Notes: a model not told the origin generated them from the letters alone. Positions 22,848-34,884 are shown, numbered from the stretch's first letter. The stretch is DNA of 64,000 nucleotides from Ryuthela nishihirai (GCA_038380435.1 JAWZYU010000019.1:18687801-18751800), one strand, 5' to 3'. Numbers and translations: made by a program.

Positions 22848-24370
22848 TTGGTGCCAGGAATGTAGATATTATTATTATTTTGAATGCTTTTAATTAGAAG
22901 TATGGATGAGTTAGTAAAACTGATGACTGATATAAGAGGTGAAATTGGTGAACTTGCTAGTCAAAATAATGAATTGGAAGCTGAAATGGCAGCTCATAGA
23001 TATGAAATAACTGACAGGTATAAAGACATTAACATGAAACTTCAACAGACAGTGTGATAGCTTAAAGGTTGAAATTGATGGTGTAAAAAATGACATTGAT
23101 GGGGTTAAGTGTAATGTTAATGAAATCACTTGTGATTTTAACACAAAACTTGATAGTGTTAAGTTAGATTATAAACATCAGATTGAAACTGTAAAAACTG
23201 ATTGTGAATGCCAGTTTCAGATTTTAAGAAATATTACCTTCTTCTTGCGATAATGGTAATTTTAGTGACAATAATGTTTTTACACATATTGCTAGAAATA
23301 CAACTAAACCTTCTACATATGATGATCAATCATCTTGGAGAGTATTCAAAACACAATTCGAAGTTATCGCTAGAGCTAACAAGTGGAATGAATTTCAGAA
23401 GACCAGTTTTCTTGCAGTTTCCATAAGAAATTTTGCTGTAGAAATTTTAGTCTGTTCCAGAAGAAAAACGACTTGATTATCAAAGTCTGGTTTCTGCATT
23501 AGAACTCAGGTTTGGCAATAGTTATTTAAAACAATATATGACTCAATTTAAACATTGTATGCAGAAGAGTGGTGAAACTTTGAAAGAATTTGCTAGTGAC
23601 AATGAGTGCCTAGCTAGATTGGCTTATAGTAACTGTCCACCAGAAATTCAAGATAACTTAGCTCAATTACAATTTATTGATGCTATTACTGACCCTGACA
23701 CTCAACAATATCTGAGGATGTTGGAAGGTGAATCTTTAAAGTCAGCTGTAGTACACACTATGAAGAACGAATGCTCCAGGCTTTCCTCCCAAGTGAACAA
23801 TCGCACAGTGAGATTTGTGAGTGCAGAAGAAACTGTAGAAAAGGATAGTAAATGAAAGAACTAACCAAAGCAATATTGTCCATTTTGAAAGAGCTTAAAG
23901 GTTCCTCTCCAAAGACTTCTACAAACATTCAGTGTTGGAATTGTGGTAAGACTGGACACATTTGAGCCAACTACAAAAAGTAGTGGATAAAAAGATCAAG
24001 CACATTTAACAGACAACAGAACCAGCAGAAGCAATGTGAAGGGCAAAGGCTGGCTGTTGATTGGTTGGCCCCAGGGGAAGTCACCCACGTTTCAACACTA
24101 CATGGTGATAATAACGGATTAGTAGCTGATGGAACCATAAATTTAATATCTTGCTGTATGATAGTAGACACTGGTGCAAATGTAACTTTATTCAGAACAG
24201 ACATAATAAAGAGATAATACCTCACCCATACTGGAATATTACACAGTCTAAAATAACCCTACAAACAGCCACTGGAGATCGTGCTAAAGTCCATAGAAAG
24301 ATAGAACTTAACATCCGAGTTGGTAGCTGCCTAGTATACCATCCTGCTTGCATTGCTGACATACCAAAGA
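22848..24370 (+). mobile_element. LTR retrotransposon fragment, PBS to protease
   Basis: A possible LTR end (GTAACA at 22840-22845) is followed by a primer-binding-like TTGGTGCCAGGAATG. A gag-like frame starts at 22902 (MDELVKLMTDIRGEIGELA) and is coiled-coil-like. It carries stops, and continues in a clear capsid-like segment at 23538-23855. A zinc knuckle (CWNCGKTGH) lies near 23932, with a stop after it and the last Cys replaced. A retroviral-type protease motif (MIVDTGANVTLF) is near 24160. RT and the 3' LTR are missing, and the sequence returns to RTE at about 24375. It is a defective, truncated Gypsy-like copy. Confidence 0.75.
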
Positions 24371-24374
24371 TATT

Positions 24375-25486
24375 ATTATCTCTATTTTTAAAAGGGGTGA
24401 TTGCAGTTCTTGTGATAATTATAGGGGTATTAGCCTACTTTCTGTTCCATGTAGCTCTTTGCATAATTGTGCTTAACAGAATTAGAATTTGGTTGATGGA
24501 TAACAACTGAGTGATGAGCAGTGTGAATTCAGAAGTGGTAGAGGATGTGTAGATCAGTTTTTTTCACTTAGGCAGATTCTTGAGAAATGTTCAGAATTTA
24601 AGAAACTTGTGGTTTACTAGCTTTGTAGATTTTAAAAGGCCTTTGACTATTGAATGTTATAATTTGTGGTTGTTTGTGAGATCATATGGCATATCTGACA
24701 AGTTAGTTAACATGATGAAAGCTCTCTATAACACTGAGTCATGAGTGAGAGTTAGTAAAGCTTGTAGCAATTGGTTTATCATTGCTTCTGGTGTTCGACA
24801 AGAGTGCATTTTGTCTCCATTTATCTTTAGTTTGGTTATTGATATGTTATGCAAAATTCACTGCAAGGACAAGATTTTGGACTCAAAATGTCTAGAGATC
24901 TGAAAATTTATGATTAAGATTATTCTGATGATTTGGCCCTTTTCGCAAATGCTATTGATGAGATGAATTCTTTTATTGGAGCTGTGGGTGAGACTGGTAA
25001 TAGAGTAGGTTTGGCAATAGAACAGGGAGAAAACTAAAGTGATGAAAATTGGTCAGGGAGGTTGTGGTTCAGTTATTTTGAATGGATGCAAACTTGAGCA
25101 AGTGTCTCAGTTTAATCATCTTGAGAGCTAAATAACAGATATTAGTGATATATGATATGAGATAAATAGAACAAGGATTGCTGTTGGGACTCTCAAGAAT
25201 CAATGGAGAAGGCAGAAAAATAAGTGTATACCCTTCAAGACTAAAATCAAGCTAAACAATAGTACTTTTCTAAAATTATGATAGTAAAACATAGACCCTT
25301 TGTAAAGAAGATAACAGGAAATTTGATGCCTTTGATTCTGGATGTTTGTGTAGTATCATGGGCATTAGGTAGTTTGACCTTGTAAGTAATGATACGAGGT
25401 GCAGGAGTCTGCATTCTCCTTTGAACAGTAGTGTGTGGAGAGAGAGAGAGACTGTGTTGGGCTGGTCACATGGAATATATTTCCAT
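24375..25486 (+). pseudogene. RTE reverse transcriptase relic
   Basis: Continuation of the decayed RTE. Segments match the RT palm (AGGGGTATTAGCCTACTTTC near 24423) and a catalytic box in which the intact YADD reads YSDD (TATTCTGATGATTTGGCC near 24926). The C-terminal part follows. Multiple stops and frameshifts. The end (25328-25486) forms the right arm of an inverted repeat with 21832-21983. Confidence 0.8.
25328..25486 (+). repeat. right arm of an inverted repeat
   Basis: See the arm at 21832-21983. After this arm a 17-base tandem copy of TCACATGGAATATAT-like text is present and similarity to the left arm stops. Confidence 0.85.
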
Positions 25487-25495
25487 TCACATGGA

Positions 25496-26116
25496 ATATA
25501 TTCTGACATAAAAATCATATTTTACTTGTGTTTAAAATTGTATATTACTGTGTAAGTAATTATGGTTACCAACTCCTAAAGATCTACATAATTCAGGGGA
25601 TTTATTTAAACTTAGCACCTAGCATATTAGAGATTAAAAAATATTTTCTGAAATGATATTATGAAACTATGATGATTAAACTAAAGAACTACTTTTTTTA
25701 ACCAAGGTGTGGAATAAAAATTTTAGTATTGCTGCTTTAAAAACAGCATAGTTTAATACATATAAAGTCTTTGAAAAATTTAATGAAATAAATAAAACAT
25801 AATATATATTTCATGGAATTTTACATAATGCTTCACTGTAGTAATTTAAATGTAACATATGAGTCTTGAAGGTATGTAAAGTAATAATCTACGATTATAA
25901 ATATGTGGAAATGAAGTCTGGCTACTAATGGGTTAAAACTACTGTGACATTAAAAGAACTATGTAGAAGAACCAATTAAAGGAACTGGCTCTGTGATATA
26001 CAAAGATGAAGCAGTTGATCTCAATAAACAGAGTATAACAATATGAATTATGAAATAGATTAATAAATAACATATTAATATGATTTCATGTATAATATCA
26101 GTCACACTGAATGTAT
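25496..26116. other. intron sequence between two RTE copies
   Basis: AT-rich sequence. No recognisable feature. Confidence 0.4.
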
Positions 26117-29100
26117 ATGGTCTGTAAATGGTAGCTAGGTAGTCACTGGAAGGAGAGCTATGCACCAATCCCCTGTGATGATGCATAGAACCGGCCAGGC
26201 CTAGCACCTAATGTCCGACCCCGCCTTCTCGTGGTGCAGACCGTTAGTACCTTTCGAAAGAGATACTCTCTTGTGGAAGTGAACGGAAGGGGAGGGCTGC
26301 CAGATTAGTGTGGCCTACTGATCTGGACAACTATGGCTACTTTTCATTTTTTTCTACCCTGCTGAGGAGTGGTCAACCACACAGGGTCCTGGTGCTGACC
26401 ATATAAACCCACTGGACTGGACAGATATATGGCTCTGAGCTTGATTATGGATCCTGATTTTGCTGCACTGCTGGGCTTCTGTGGAGGGAAAATCTTTCGC
26501 TGTGTTTTCTGTTTGTTTGTGGGTTGACAGCCCCAAGTGAATAGATTCACAGGATATGTTTATCAGCTGGTGGATAATCCTGAGCAGAGGTCATCGCAGG
26601 CACCTGAACTCTTTGCTTCTATTGGCATCGTCAAATTCTACATTGGAGGAAGTCTTCCAGTGTAGATGGCTTCAGCCTTTAGTGGTGGGGGAACGGGTCT
26701 TTGCCCCATGTCTGCGATTAGGGGGCTGTTTGATATTGTTGGCATTCCCTCTCTCAATAAACATAGTTTCTTTAAACATCCCACTAACCATTTTCTCTCC
26801 ATAGGTAGTTGGAATGTGAGGACTCTGCACAGAGCTTTTTCTCTTGATGTCCTCACACAAGAATTCCACCGTTATAATTTAGATATTCTCGGCTTGCAAC
26901 AGACCAGATGGACAGATAAAGGTCAGATTCTTAAAAGTAATCTTAAATTTCTCTTTTCAGGGAGAGACGACAACAAGCATCACCAAGGCGTGGGTCTGCT
27001 TCTCAGCAGACACGCTAGCGATGCTCTTCTAGGATATGAGTGCATTAATGAAAGGTTTCTTACAGCAAAATTTCAGACAAGCGTTAAAGACCTGAATGTT
27101 ATCTGCTGTTATGCCCCCACTGAGGATGCCGATGAGGATGAGAAGGATAGGTTTTATGAACAACTTCAGGATATTTTGAATTCTGTCAAGAAAGGAGATA
27201 TTACCCTTGTTCTTGGTGACTTCAATGCCAAAGTTGGTACTGACTCTGACCTTTGGGGAGGGGTGATTGGCCCTTTTGGTATTGGTAGCTGCAATGGCAA
27301 TGGGCAACGTCTCCTACAGGTAAGTAAACTCAATGGATTCAGAATAACTAACACTTATTACAAACACCGCGACATACATAAGTACACATGGGTTTCACCT
27401 GATGGGCTGCATAGGAATATGATTGATTATATATTAATTAACAGCAAATGGGCTAGTTCTGTTAGAAATACCAGGGCATATAGGGGAGCTGAAATTGGAT
27501 CTGACCATTACCTAGTTAAAAGTGTCTTGCAACTTAAACTTAAAAAGTGTTGTGCTAGGGTTAAAAAATTTGCTTTTAATACTGAAGCTCTGAAAGACCC
27601 AGTTATAGCCAAAGCTTACCATGATAGGTTACTTAGTCATTATGACAGTCATGGTATGCTTACTACTGAAGTTGAGGAAGAATGGGATCATTTTAAACAG
27701 GCTTTTTTGGACACTAACAGTACTCTTTTAGGAAAAAAGGAGCAGAAGAGGCAGAATTATCTGAGTGATAAGGCACTTGAGCTTATTTCAGAAAGAAAGA
27801 ACTGCAGAAATGTCCTTAATCAATACCCTACTAGTAATAATAGAAAGCATTACAGAGAACTTAATAAACGTGTAAAAGATCAGTTAGCTGCTGATAAGAA
27901 TCTTTGGCTTGATGGTTTGGCTGACAAAGCCGAGGAAGCAGTTAGACAGCACAACAGCAGAGAGCTGTACCAGATAGTTAATATTTTGTGTGGTAGAAAA
28001 CGGACAGGTATACAAGGATTGAAGGATAAACAAGGTAAGGTATAGAAGTGGAGGATTCTGTCATGGCTAGGTGGGCTGAGCATTTCAGTGATGTACTAAA
28101 CAATGCGGTTAGTTCTATTCCCATTGTTTGCAATGATGATAGATGCATTGGTGGCTTTAATGTTGGCCCTATAACACAATCCGAAGTTATTTTGGCTGTT
28201 TCTAAACTTAAGCTTCATAAATCCCCAGGGGTAGATGAAATTACTACAGAAATGCTTAGAACTGGAAATGTTTCGGTTACCACTTGGATGACTGAAATTC
28301 TGAATATTTTTTATGATAAAGGCATGGTTCCTAAGGATTTTACCAGAGCTATTGTTATCCCTATTTTCAAAAAAGGTGATCGCAGTTCTTGTGATAACTA
28401 TAGGGGTATTAGCCTACTCTCTGTTCCAGGTAAGGTTCTTTCCATGATTGTGCTTAATAGAATTAAGAATCTGGTTGACAGTCAATTGCGTGATGAGAAA
28501 TGTGGATTCAGAAGTGGTAGGGGATGAGCGGATCAGATATTTTCACTTAGGCAGATTCTTGAGAAATGTTTAGAGTTTCAGAAACCTTTGGTTGCTAGCT
28601 TTGTTGATTTCAAAAAGGCTTTCGACTCTGTTGATCGTCATAATTTGTGGTTGATTGTGAAATCATATGGTATACCAGACAAGTTAGTTAACATAATGAA
28701 AGCTCTCTATAATAACACTGAGTCGTGTGTGAGAGTTGGTAAGGCTTGTAGCAATTGGTTTAGCATTACTTCTGGTGTTCGACAAGGGTGCATTTTGTCT
28801 CCTTTTCTCTTTAGTTTGGTTATTGATTATGTTATGCGAAATTCACTTCAAGGGAAAGATTTTGGCCTTAAATGGGCTGGAGATAGGAAAATTTCTGATT
28901 TAGATTATGCTGATGATTTAGCCCTTTTGGCAAATGATGTTGATGAGATGAACTCTTTCATTCGAGCTGTTGATGAGACTGGTAGTAGAGTAGGTTTGGT
29001 TATAAACAGAGAGAAAACTAAAGTGATGAAAATTGGTCAGGCAGGCTGTGATTCAGTTAATCTGAATGGTTGCAGTCTTGAGCAGGTGTCACAGTTTAAT

Positions 29101-29715
29101 TATCTTGGGAGCTATGTAACAGATAATGGTGATGTGCGGCATGAGATTAACAGACGAATAGGGATTGCTGCCGGGACTTTTAAGAATCTATAGAGAGTGT
29201 GGAGAAATAGGCGTATACACCTAAAGACTAAAATTAGACTGTATAATAGTTTGGTTCTTTCTAGGGTTAGTTATGGTAGTGAAACTTGGACACTTTGTAA
29301 ACAAGATAACAGGAAACTAGATGCTTTTGATTCCAGATGCTTATGCAGTATCTTGGGCATTAGGTGGTTCAACTTTGTAACTAATGATGAGGTTAGGCAA
29401 AGGAGTTTGCAACCTCCTTTAAGCAGCATATTGTGCAGAGAGAGACTCCGTTGGTTTGGCCATGTTGCCCGTATGAATAATTATAGATTGGCGAATAGGG
29501 TTATGAACAGTGTGCCTAAAGGCCTCAGAAAGAAGGGGAGACCTAGGATGCGGTGGGCGGACAATGTCAAACAGGACCTTGTTAAAATTGGTGTGCAGTG
29601 GCCAGATGCAGTAGATGTAGCTCAGGATAGACTTGCTTGGAGAACTAAATTGCACGGTCTGGTTGGACCTCCGTAGCCCATGGCTGCTTGAGGTTGATGA
29701 TGATGATGATGAATG
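26117..29715 (+). mobile_element. near full-length RTE-type non-LTR retrotransposon
   Basis: Shares its 5' start (TATGGTCTGTAAATGGTAGC) with the copy ending at 43985 and its 3' terminus with three other copies. It ends in GATGATGATGATGATG, the short-repeat tail usual for RTE elements rather than poly-A. The ~550-bp 5' leader is followed by one endonuclease-RT reading frame (listed separately). No target duplication was established. It is the best reference copy in the window for the 5' UTR and 3' end. Confidence 0.9.
26666..29676 (+). pseudogene. RTE endonuclease-reverse transcriptase ORF, recently inactivated
   Basis: The product would nick target DNA and copy the element RNA at the nick. 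In order: apurinic-type endonuclease (GSWNVRTLH near residue 48, GDFNAKVG, then SDHYLV), a connector, and RT with FVDFKKAFDSVD, GVRQGCILSP and the YADD box at 28906-28917. A C-terminal segment with RWFGHVARM and GRPRMRWADN follows. The catalytic Glu of the LQETRW endonuclease motif is Gln here (GLQQTRW). A one-base deletion near 28040 shifts the frame, and TGA at 28525 and TAG at 29191 interrupt RT and the C-terminus. All three lesions are absent at those sites in the 40-kb copy. About 1000 codons, normal for RTE. Confidence 0.9.
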
Positions 29716-30535
29716 TATATAAAATGAAATTTAAAATTAACATTAACTGATAATTGCTATTTAGATATGTATGTATATGGTTTTCAAGTTTAAATGAGAT
29801 TAACTGTAATATTTGGAATTGAGTTGAACTGAAATATTCTGGGGATCTGGCAGCAGATGATGATGGTAGTTCAATTTCCATTAATCAGTGATTTCAAATT
29901 GTGAATGTATACCAATTTAAACAATTGTGCGATGAAGTTAAAAGCTGAACCAAAAAACATTACAAAGCTAGCTTCAAGAATTCAAAAGTGTGATCAGCAA
30001 TTAGGGAAAGACTAACAACCAAATGAATTCCCTGGTGAAGAGGATTGGTTCTCTGAAAGGTAACTGATATTTTCTGAAGATCAGATGCCATGCCAGTGTA
30101 TTGGGAAGATATTTGTGTTGCAAATTTCATTTTCTATTAATGAAAATATTTTTGTGATGTTAAGTTGGGAGGTTGTTTTCAATAATTATTTGAAATAGAG
30201 TAGTCTTTTGTAGTATAAGTAATATAACATATTTGTTTTTATTATTATGAATATTGAAACAGCGTGTAGTTTTTTCTTATGCGTTTATCTTTTTACAGAA
30301 TATTCTGGCTATATGAGGGCCCTTGATCGATTGTAGTATCCTTCTGGAACTTGGTATGTGATTGTAATCATTTCGAACAAGCTCAGATAAAGTGTTTGAC
30401 ATTATAATAGGGACTTTATAATAAACTGTTTTAAAAGCATTTTAACTGTAATGTAAAAACATTGCAGTTTAAAAAATAATAATAATCATTATTATTAATA
30501 TATAAGTAACACTAGTGTGTAATTTTATGGTTCAA
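29716..30535. other. intron sequence, nothing recognised
   Basis: AT-rich sequence with a short AATAATAATCATTATTATTA palindrome near 30476. No gene or element was recognised. Confidence 0.4.
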
Positions 30536-31207
30536 TATTTTTTAAATTAAAAGTAACTTAAAATTTTCTGTCATTGAACAATAAAAATTTTAAGTTTATC
30601 CTTCAAACTATTTGCATGTTAAAAGTTTTTAGGAGAAAACTCGAAAGCTTTTCAGAGCAAGGGCAACACTCTGTCTTTAGTGAAGTGACACTATGTGGTG
30701 ACATTATGACTGTTTAGAGCTTCTTTCCACATATCGTGAAGGATGATTCCAATGTCTCAGTTGTAGGTGGGGACAGGCGAGGTCGTTATTTCAATGGCCA
30801 TCCAGACTATGTCCGTAGAAAGTGGATGCAGGTGCAAGCAGTGTGGTGTGCTCCCAGTCTATTGTTGCTGTATGTTGTACTGCTAGCTCAGCAGCAGCCA
30901 TCGTTAACTTGTTTTGGCTGACATCTGTTTGATGCCCTTTTTTTCCAGTGACAAGTTTTAGAAACTTGTTACTGAAAACCACTATTTCTAGTTCGGCAAG
31001 TAAATTTACAGGCAGTACTCAGGGGCCCCCATGGGCTCACCCCTTTCCAGCATCTTGTCCAAGATTGTACTTCAAGATCTTGAAACAAAATTATTCAACT
31101 CGGCAGCAATTTTATCCATCTTCTGGTGTCACTATGTCGATGATATATTTTTAATTTGGAATGGCAGCAATGAGCAATTAAACTGCCTCATTAATTCTGC
31201 CAACAAT

Positions 31208-33095
31208 TCTGGACTCCTTAAATGAGGCCATGCACAATATTTAATCGCATGCAAATGCGATTGATTAAATATATCATCACATGCAATGATATTAAAATTT
31301 AAATAATGATATTCAAAGCAATTGGATTAAAAAATATTTAATGCACGATTATGCTGTTTTTAACAGAGTAAAGTTCCAAACCCACTGTCTCAAATTACTC
31401 GAGGCTATATAACATATAGTCTGAGTATAAGCTGCTAGACTTGGCATTGATTAACTTAGAGTATTTTTATACTTGTTAAAAAGTCCAAAGTAAGGTTGTA
31501 AAAAAGGTTACTATTTTATAAGAAGGTCCTAAAAAAGGTTACCATTTTATAAGAAGGTCCTGCTGGCTTCAGCTAAAAGTGCACTTCTTAGATAATCTTC
31601 CATAGTTTCCCTTCTGGGTGACATTTGAAGACATGATGTTAATCAGTAGAAGATTTCACAATGATATAGTTGTCATGCACTTTAGATACCAGTCTGGATT
31701 TTTTATGATGTTTGAAGCTGTTGTTTCCTTAATATTTTTGGCAATAATGGTAGAATGCACAAGCATTGATTAGCAGTTCATTTATGTTAGAAACAGTAGG
31801 TTCACAGAAGAACTCATGATATAACGTTCAAATATAGTTCACTAACAGCAGATTCACAGTGGTCAAAAAGCACTTATGAACAGCATATTCAGTGCCGGTT
31901 TAAAACAACCAGTAAAACATTAACCATTTAAACATTAAAATCAAAGAAGTAAACTTCAGTCAAGACTTTCAAAGCGACTAGTTTCGCCCCGAGCACGTGC
32001 GGGGCTTTTTCAAGCAATGCAAGATGAGACGGTAAGAGTATAAATAGTAGTCTCCCTCTATCGGTGATTCAACTGATTACAATGCTGCTCGCGCAACAGG
32101 AAACTCCATGCCACAAGTAGGGGTGGAATCTCTGTGTTGCACAAGCAGTCCTTATACAAGTTAATCAAGAGTTTTTCGGTGTATTGTAATTGAAACCTGC
32201 TGGGTGGTGCAACTAGAGGTTTATATGTCAAAGTATTTACTTCAATCTGATTATGTATAATAGTCTGTGATAAAGCAGTGTTATCAATTTTATTTTTAAC
32301 ATCCGTTTGATGTTCATTCATACGTTGTTGGTATGTTCGATATGTTTTTCCGATATACTTGTTCCCCCCCCCCCCCCCCCCCCCCAATTTATCACCTGCG
32401 TCAGGTATTTCGATTTCCCTGTTGAATTACGTTTATCCCGATCATTAATTAATAAATTTTTAATTGTGTTACAAACTGTATATGGCATATTTAAATTATA
32501 TTTGCTCAGAATGTTTTTAAGTGTTTTAGATACTCCTAGTATAAAGGGAAAGCCATGTGTATATTGAATTTTATCCTTTAATTGTGAAGTTAGGTTGAGA
32601 TGTTTTTTGTATGCAGAATTTAGCAGTTTTTTTAATTTTCATGACAAATGCATTAGGGTATCCTGCAAGTCTCGTTATATTATATATAAAATTGAATTCA
32701 GTATGTAATATGCTTTTATTAGATGAATATCTGTAGGCTCGTAGAAAATACGTTTTTATAGCAGACTTTTTATAGCCAATAGGATGTGTTGAGTTATACG
32801 GAATAATATTAGGTATAAATGTTGGTTTACGATATACCGCAATACTGCAAGATAATTGGTTACGTTTAATTAATATATCAAGAAAGGGTAATTTGCCATT
32901 CTTTTCAGACTCATGGGTGAATTTAATGGTAGGTAAAACTGCATTAAATGAGTCTATTAATTTATTAAGTTCTGATATCGGGTGGTCCCAAAAAATCAGT
33001 GTGTTGTTCATGTACCTAAGGTAAAAGAGGGGTTTAAATTTTGCGTTTTTTAGAGCTGTTTCCTCAACATGGTGCATCACAACATTGGCCATAAG
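31208..33095 (-). mobile_element. Penelope-like element B inserted in element A
   Basis: TGCCAACAAT occurs at 31198-31207 and 33096-33105, at the exact point where element A is broken, and can be read as a 10-bp target duplication. The inserted copy lies on the opposite strand and is 5' truncated within the RT. Its 3' region (31208-32057) holds a hairpin followed by GAAAC (listed separately). Confidence 0.75.
31970..32018 (-). other. hammerhead-like hairpin motif of Penelope-like element B
   Basis: On the minus strand GCTTGAAAAA precedes a perfect 6-bp stem GCCCCG/CGGGGC, which is followed directly by GAAAC. Hammerhead ribozymes have CUGANGA, stem II, GAAA; here the first box is degenerate. 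Compare 59518-59556. Confidence 0.45.
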
Positions 33096-33104
33096 TGCCA
33101 ACAA
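32058..33104 (-). pseudogene. Penelope-like RT and GIY-YIG endonuclease relic (element B)
   Basis: From right to left: the RT segment after the GSPL motif (LANVVMHHVEETAL-like), the catalytic box as RYMNNTLIFW (the YxDD Asp pair has become Asn-Asn), LPFLDILIKR, and YRKPTFIPNIIPYNS. A ~200-codon thumb region follows with stops near 32570. Then comes a GGGG-encoding run at 32366-32385 and a GIY-YIG-type segment with YIGKTYRTYQQRMNEHQTDV. The frame ends near 32058. It resembles the copies at 58.7 and 63 kb. Loss of the catalytic Asp pair and frame breaks make it inactive. Confidence 0.85.
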
Positions 33105-34115
33105 TATCTACCCAACGATACGTTTTACGAAGGAGGAGAAAAATAGCAATGACATCCCCTGTCTAGATGTTTTCATCCAAAAAGATGACACAGGAGCCTT
33201 GATGATGTCAGTATACCGAAAGCCCACCTATGTCCCTTCTGTCATGCACCCCATGAGCATACAAAATCGCAGCCTTCCGTTCCCTCACCAATAGGGCCTT
33301 CACCATATCTTAAAATGATAATTTGCTTAAAAAATAAATTCAAAACATCCATTCCATTGCTGCATCCCATGGCTACAACCCAACAACAATAGAAAAGCTA
33401 ATCAATAAATGTATAAATGAAAACAGAAGAGATTCGGCTCTCCTCCCCATAATCGACTCCAAACATACAACCTTTGCAGGACCTATATCTTACGTTCCTG
33501 GTCCATGCGAATCAGTCTGCAAGTTACTCAGAGCCCAAAATATCAAAATTGTTTTCAGGCCAGCTCCAAATCTGAAGAAAATTATCAAAAGGGACAAAGA
33601 TAAATTTAGCCTACTTCAAAAATTAGGCGTATACTGATTTCCCTTACATTTGCCAGATAATTCTGTTGTTTACTACATCAGAAAAACCATATGTTCTTTA
33701 CAAGAGAGGTTCGCAGAGCATCAAACAGATGTCAGCTAAAACAAGCTAGTGATGGCCGTTACCAAGCTAGCAGTACAACAAGCGGCAACAATAGACTGGG
33801 AGCACGCCACACTGCTTGCATGTGCATCAACTTTCTATGGAACCATAGTCTGTGAGGCTATTGAAATAATAGCATTGCCCATCTCCACCTGCAACCAAGA
33901 CAATAGAATCGTCCTTCTTGACATGTGGAAAGAAGCTCTAAACAGCCCTAACATCACCACATAGTGTCACTTCACTGAAGACGGAGTGCTGTCCTTGCTC
34001 CAGAAAGCTTTTGAGTTTTCTCCTAAAAACTTTTAACATGCAAATAGTTTGAAGGATAAACTTTAAAAATTTATTGCTAAATGACATAGAATTTTAAGTT
34101 ATTTTTAATTAATTT

Positions 34116-34304
34116 CTGAGCCAGAAGGTCCTTTTAAATGCCATTATTTCTTATGCTAGGGAGTGCTGAGAGGTTCGTAACTGCTTAAATGTGATTCATT
34201 TTTAGATTTTTCTGATGGTGTGAGATGGTTATATCCAGCTTTTTATCAAGTTAAAAATATATTCCATTTCCTCATTTAATGCCTCTCCTCAGGGGTATGG
34301 GGTG
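34116..34304. other. short gap, nothing recognised
   Basis: Flank between the Penelope-like element and a SINE. Confidence 0.4.
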
Positions 34305-34880
34305 GGCATTGGCTCAGTTGGTAGCATGCCAGGCTCATAATATGTAGTTCCCAGATTCAAGTCCAACCTGTGTCAGCATTGAGAATTAAAAAAAATAATA
34401 AATACCCCCTTAAGCAGCTGCTTGCCACAGAGGTCTGACAGGAGCCTGTCAGTTTATATGCCACAGTAGAAGGTCTGAGAGGATGGCAGGACCTCAGCAG
34501 AAAAACGACACATACATCCATGCCTTACCCGGGGCTCGAACCCAAGAGGTCCCTTAGATCAATAGCCAAGCGTGCTAACCACTTGGCCACACCTCCACTA
34601 AACCCTCGCTCTGCTCTTGGTCAGGAGGGGACACTGATGGGCTTAGAAAGGCTGCCATCCATCAGATTGAACATAAAGCCATGACCATGTGCAGGAGAAC
34701 AATACTCCATGCACAAGAAAAAAAGTTAAAGAACATATTGGATGGCTTTGACAGGAGGCTACGATCTGACTCATAATAGCTGTCTAGTGGGTCCCCTTCC
34801 CCCAACCTTCTCCAAGCTCTCAGGGACCTTGTGACCTGGTCATTTTGCCCAGAGAGTAAAACAACCCAATCCTCAGGAAC
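34305..34880 (+). repeat. SINE family A copy split by SINE family B
   Basis: A tRNA-like head (GGCTCAGTTGGTAGCATGCC and AGATTCAAGTCC) at 34305-34375 ends at GCATTGAG. The family A body resumes at about 34612 (GGTCAGGAGGGGACACTGAT) and ends with AGTAAAACAACCCAATCC near 34878. The 3' end also matches the 22-, 44.6- and 45.1-kb copies. The gap is filled by a family B SINE in opposite orientation. Confidence 0.8.
34385..34600 (-). repeat. SINE family B, best copy
   Basis: On the minus strand: GTGGCCAAGTGGTTAGCACG (A-box region), GATCTAAGGGACC, GGGTTCGAGCCCC (B-box region), a body with CTGTCAGACCTCTGTGGCAA, the palindrome AAGCAGCTGCTT, and a tail of GGGGGTATTTATTATT. It lies within a family A SINE and is therefore younger than it. 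Confidence 0.85.
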
Positions 34881-34884
34881 ATCT

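Larger units (their letters stand above)
18168..25490 (+). mobile_element. decayed RTE-type LINE with nested insertions
   Basis: The order of segments follows the RTE at 26.1-29.7 kb. They are: 5' UTR and endonuclease start (18168-18928), endonuclease part (about 19849-20219), more ORF (20858-21680) and RT to near the 3' end (24375-25486). The segments are separated by a foldback element plus tandem repeats (18935-19845), a solo LTR (20220-20857), and a composite block containing an inverted copy of its own 3' part, a SINE, a Gypsy RT scrap and an LTR-element gag-protease region (21690-24370). Every ORF segment carries stops and frameshifts. It is clearly older than the copies at 26 and 40 kb. 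Confidence 0.8.
31010..33750 (+). pseudogene. Penelope-like RT relic (element A), split
   Basis: The left part has GAPMGSPLSSILSKI and the catalytic YVDD in HYVDDIFLIWNG (near 31135). It breaks off in the codons for INSANN at 31207. The right part resumes at 33106 with IYPTIRFTKEEK, then CLDVFIQKD and MSVYRKPTYVPSV, in the order usual for these RTs. A degraded GIY-YIG-like end follows near 33660-33735 (YYIRKT, RFAEHQTDV). Frameshifts and stops are frequent after 33295. The N-terminal part of the RT is missing. Confidence 0.8.
30540..34115 (+). mobile_element. Penelope-like element A with inverted terminal repeats
   Basis: The segments 30540-30935 (complement) and about 33737-34115 are long imperfect inverted repeats. 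Shared blocks include CATGTTAAAAGTTTTTAGGA and GGTGACATTATG/CATCACC text. Between them lies a Penelope-type RT relic. Inverted terminal copies are a known arrangement in Penelope elements. The element is interrupted by a second Penelope-like copy at 31208-33095. Confidence 0.75.

Noticed and set aside
30736..30982. Open frames on both strands near 30.8 kb
   Set aside because: They fall in the inverted terminal copy of the Penelope-like element's 3' region and are shadows of it.
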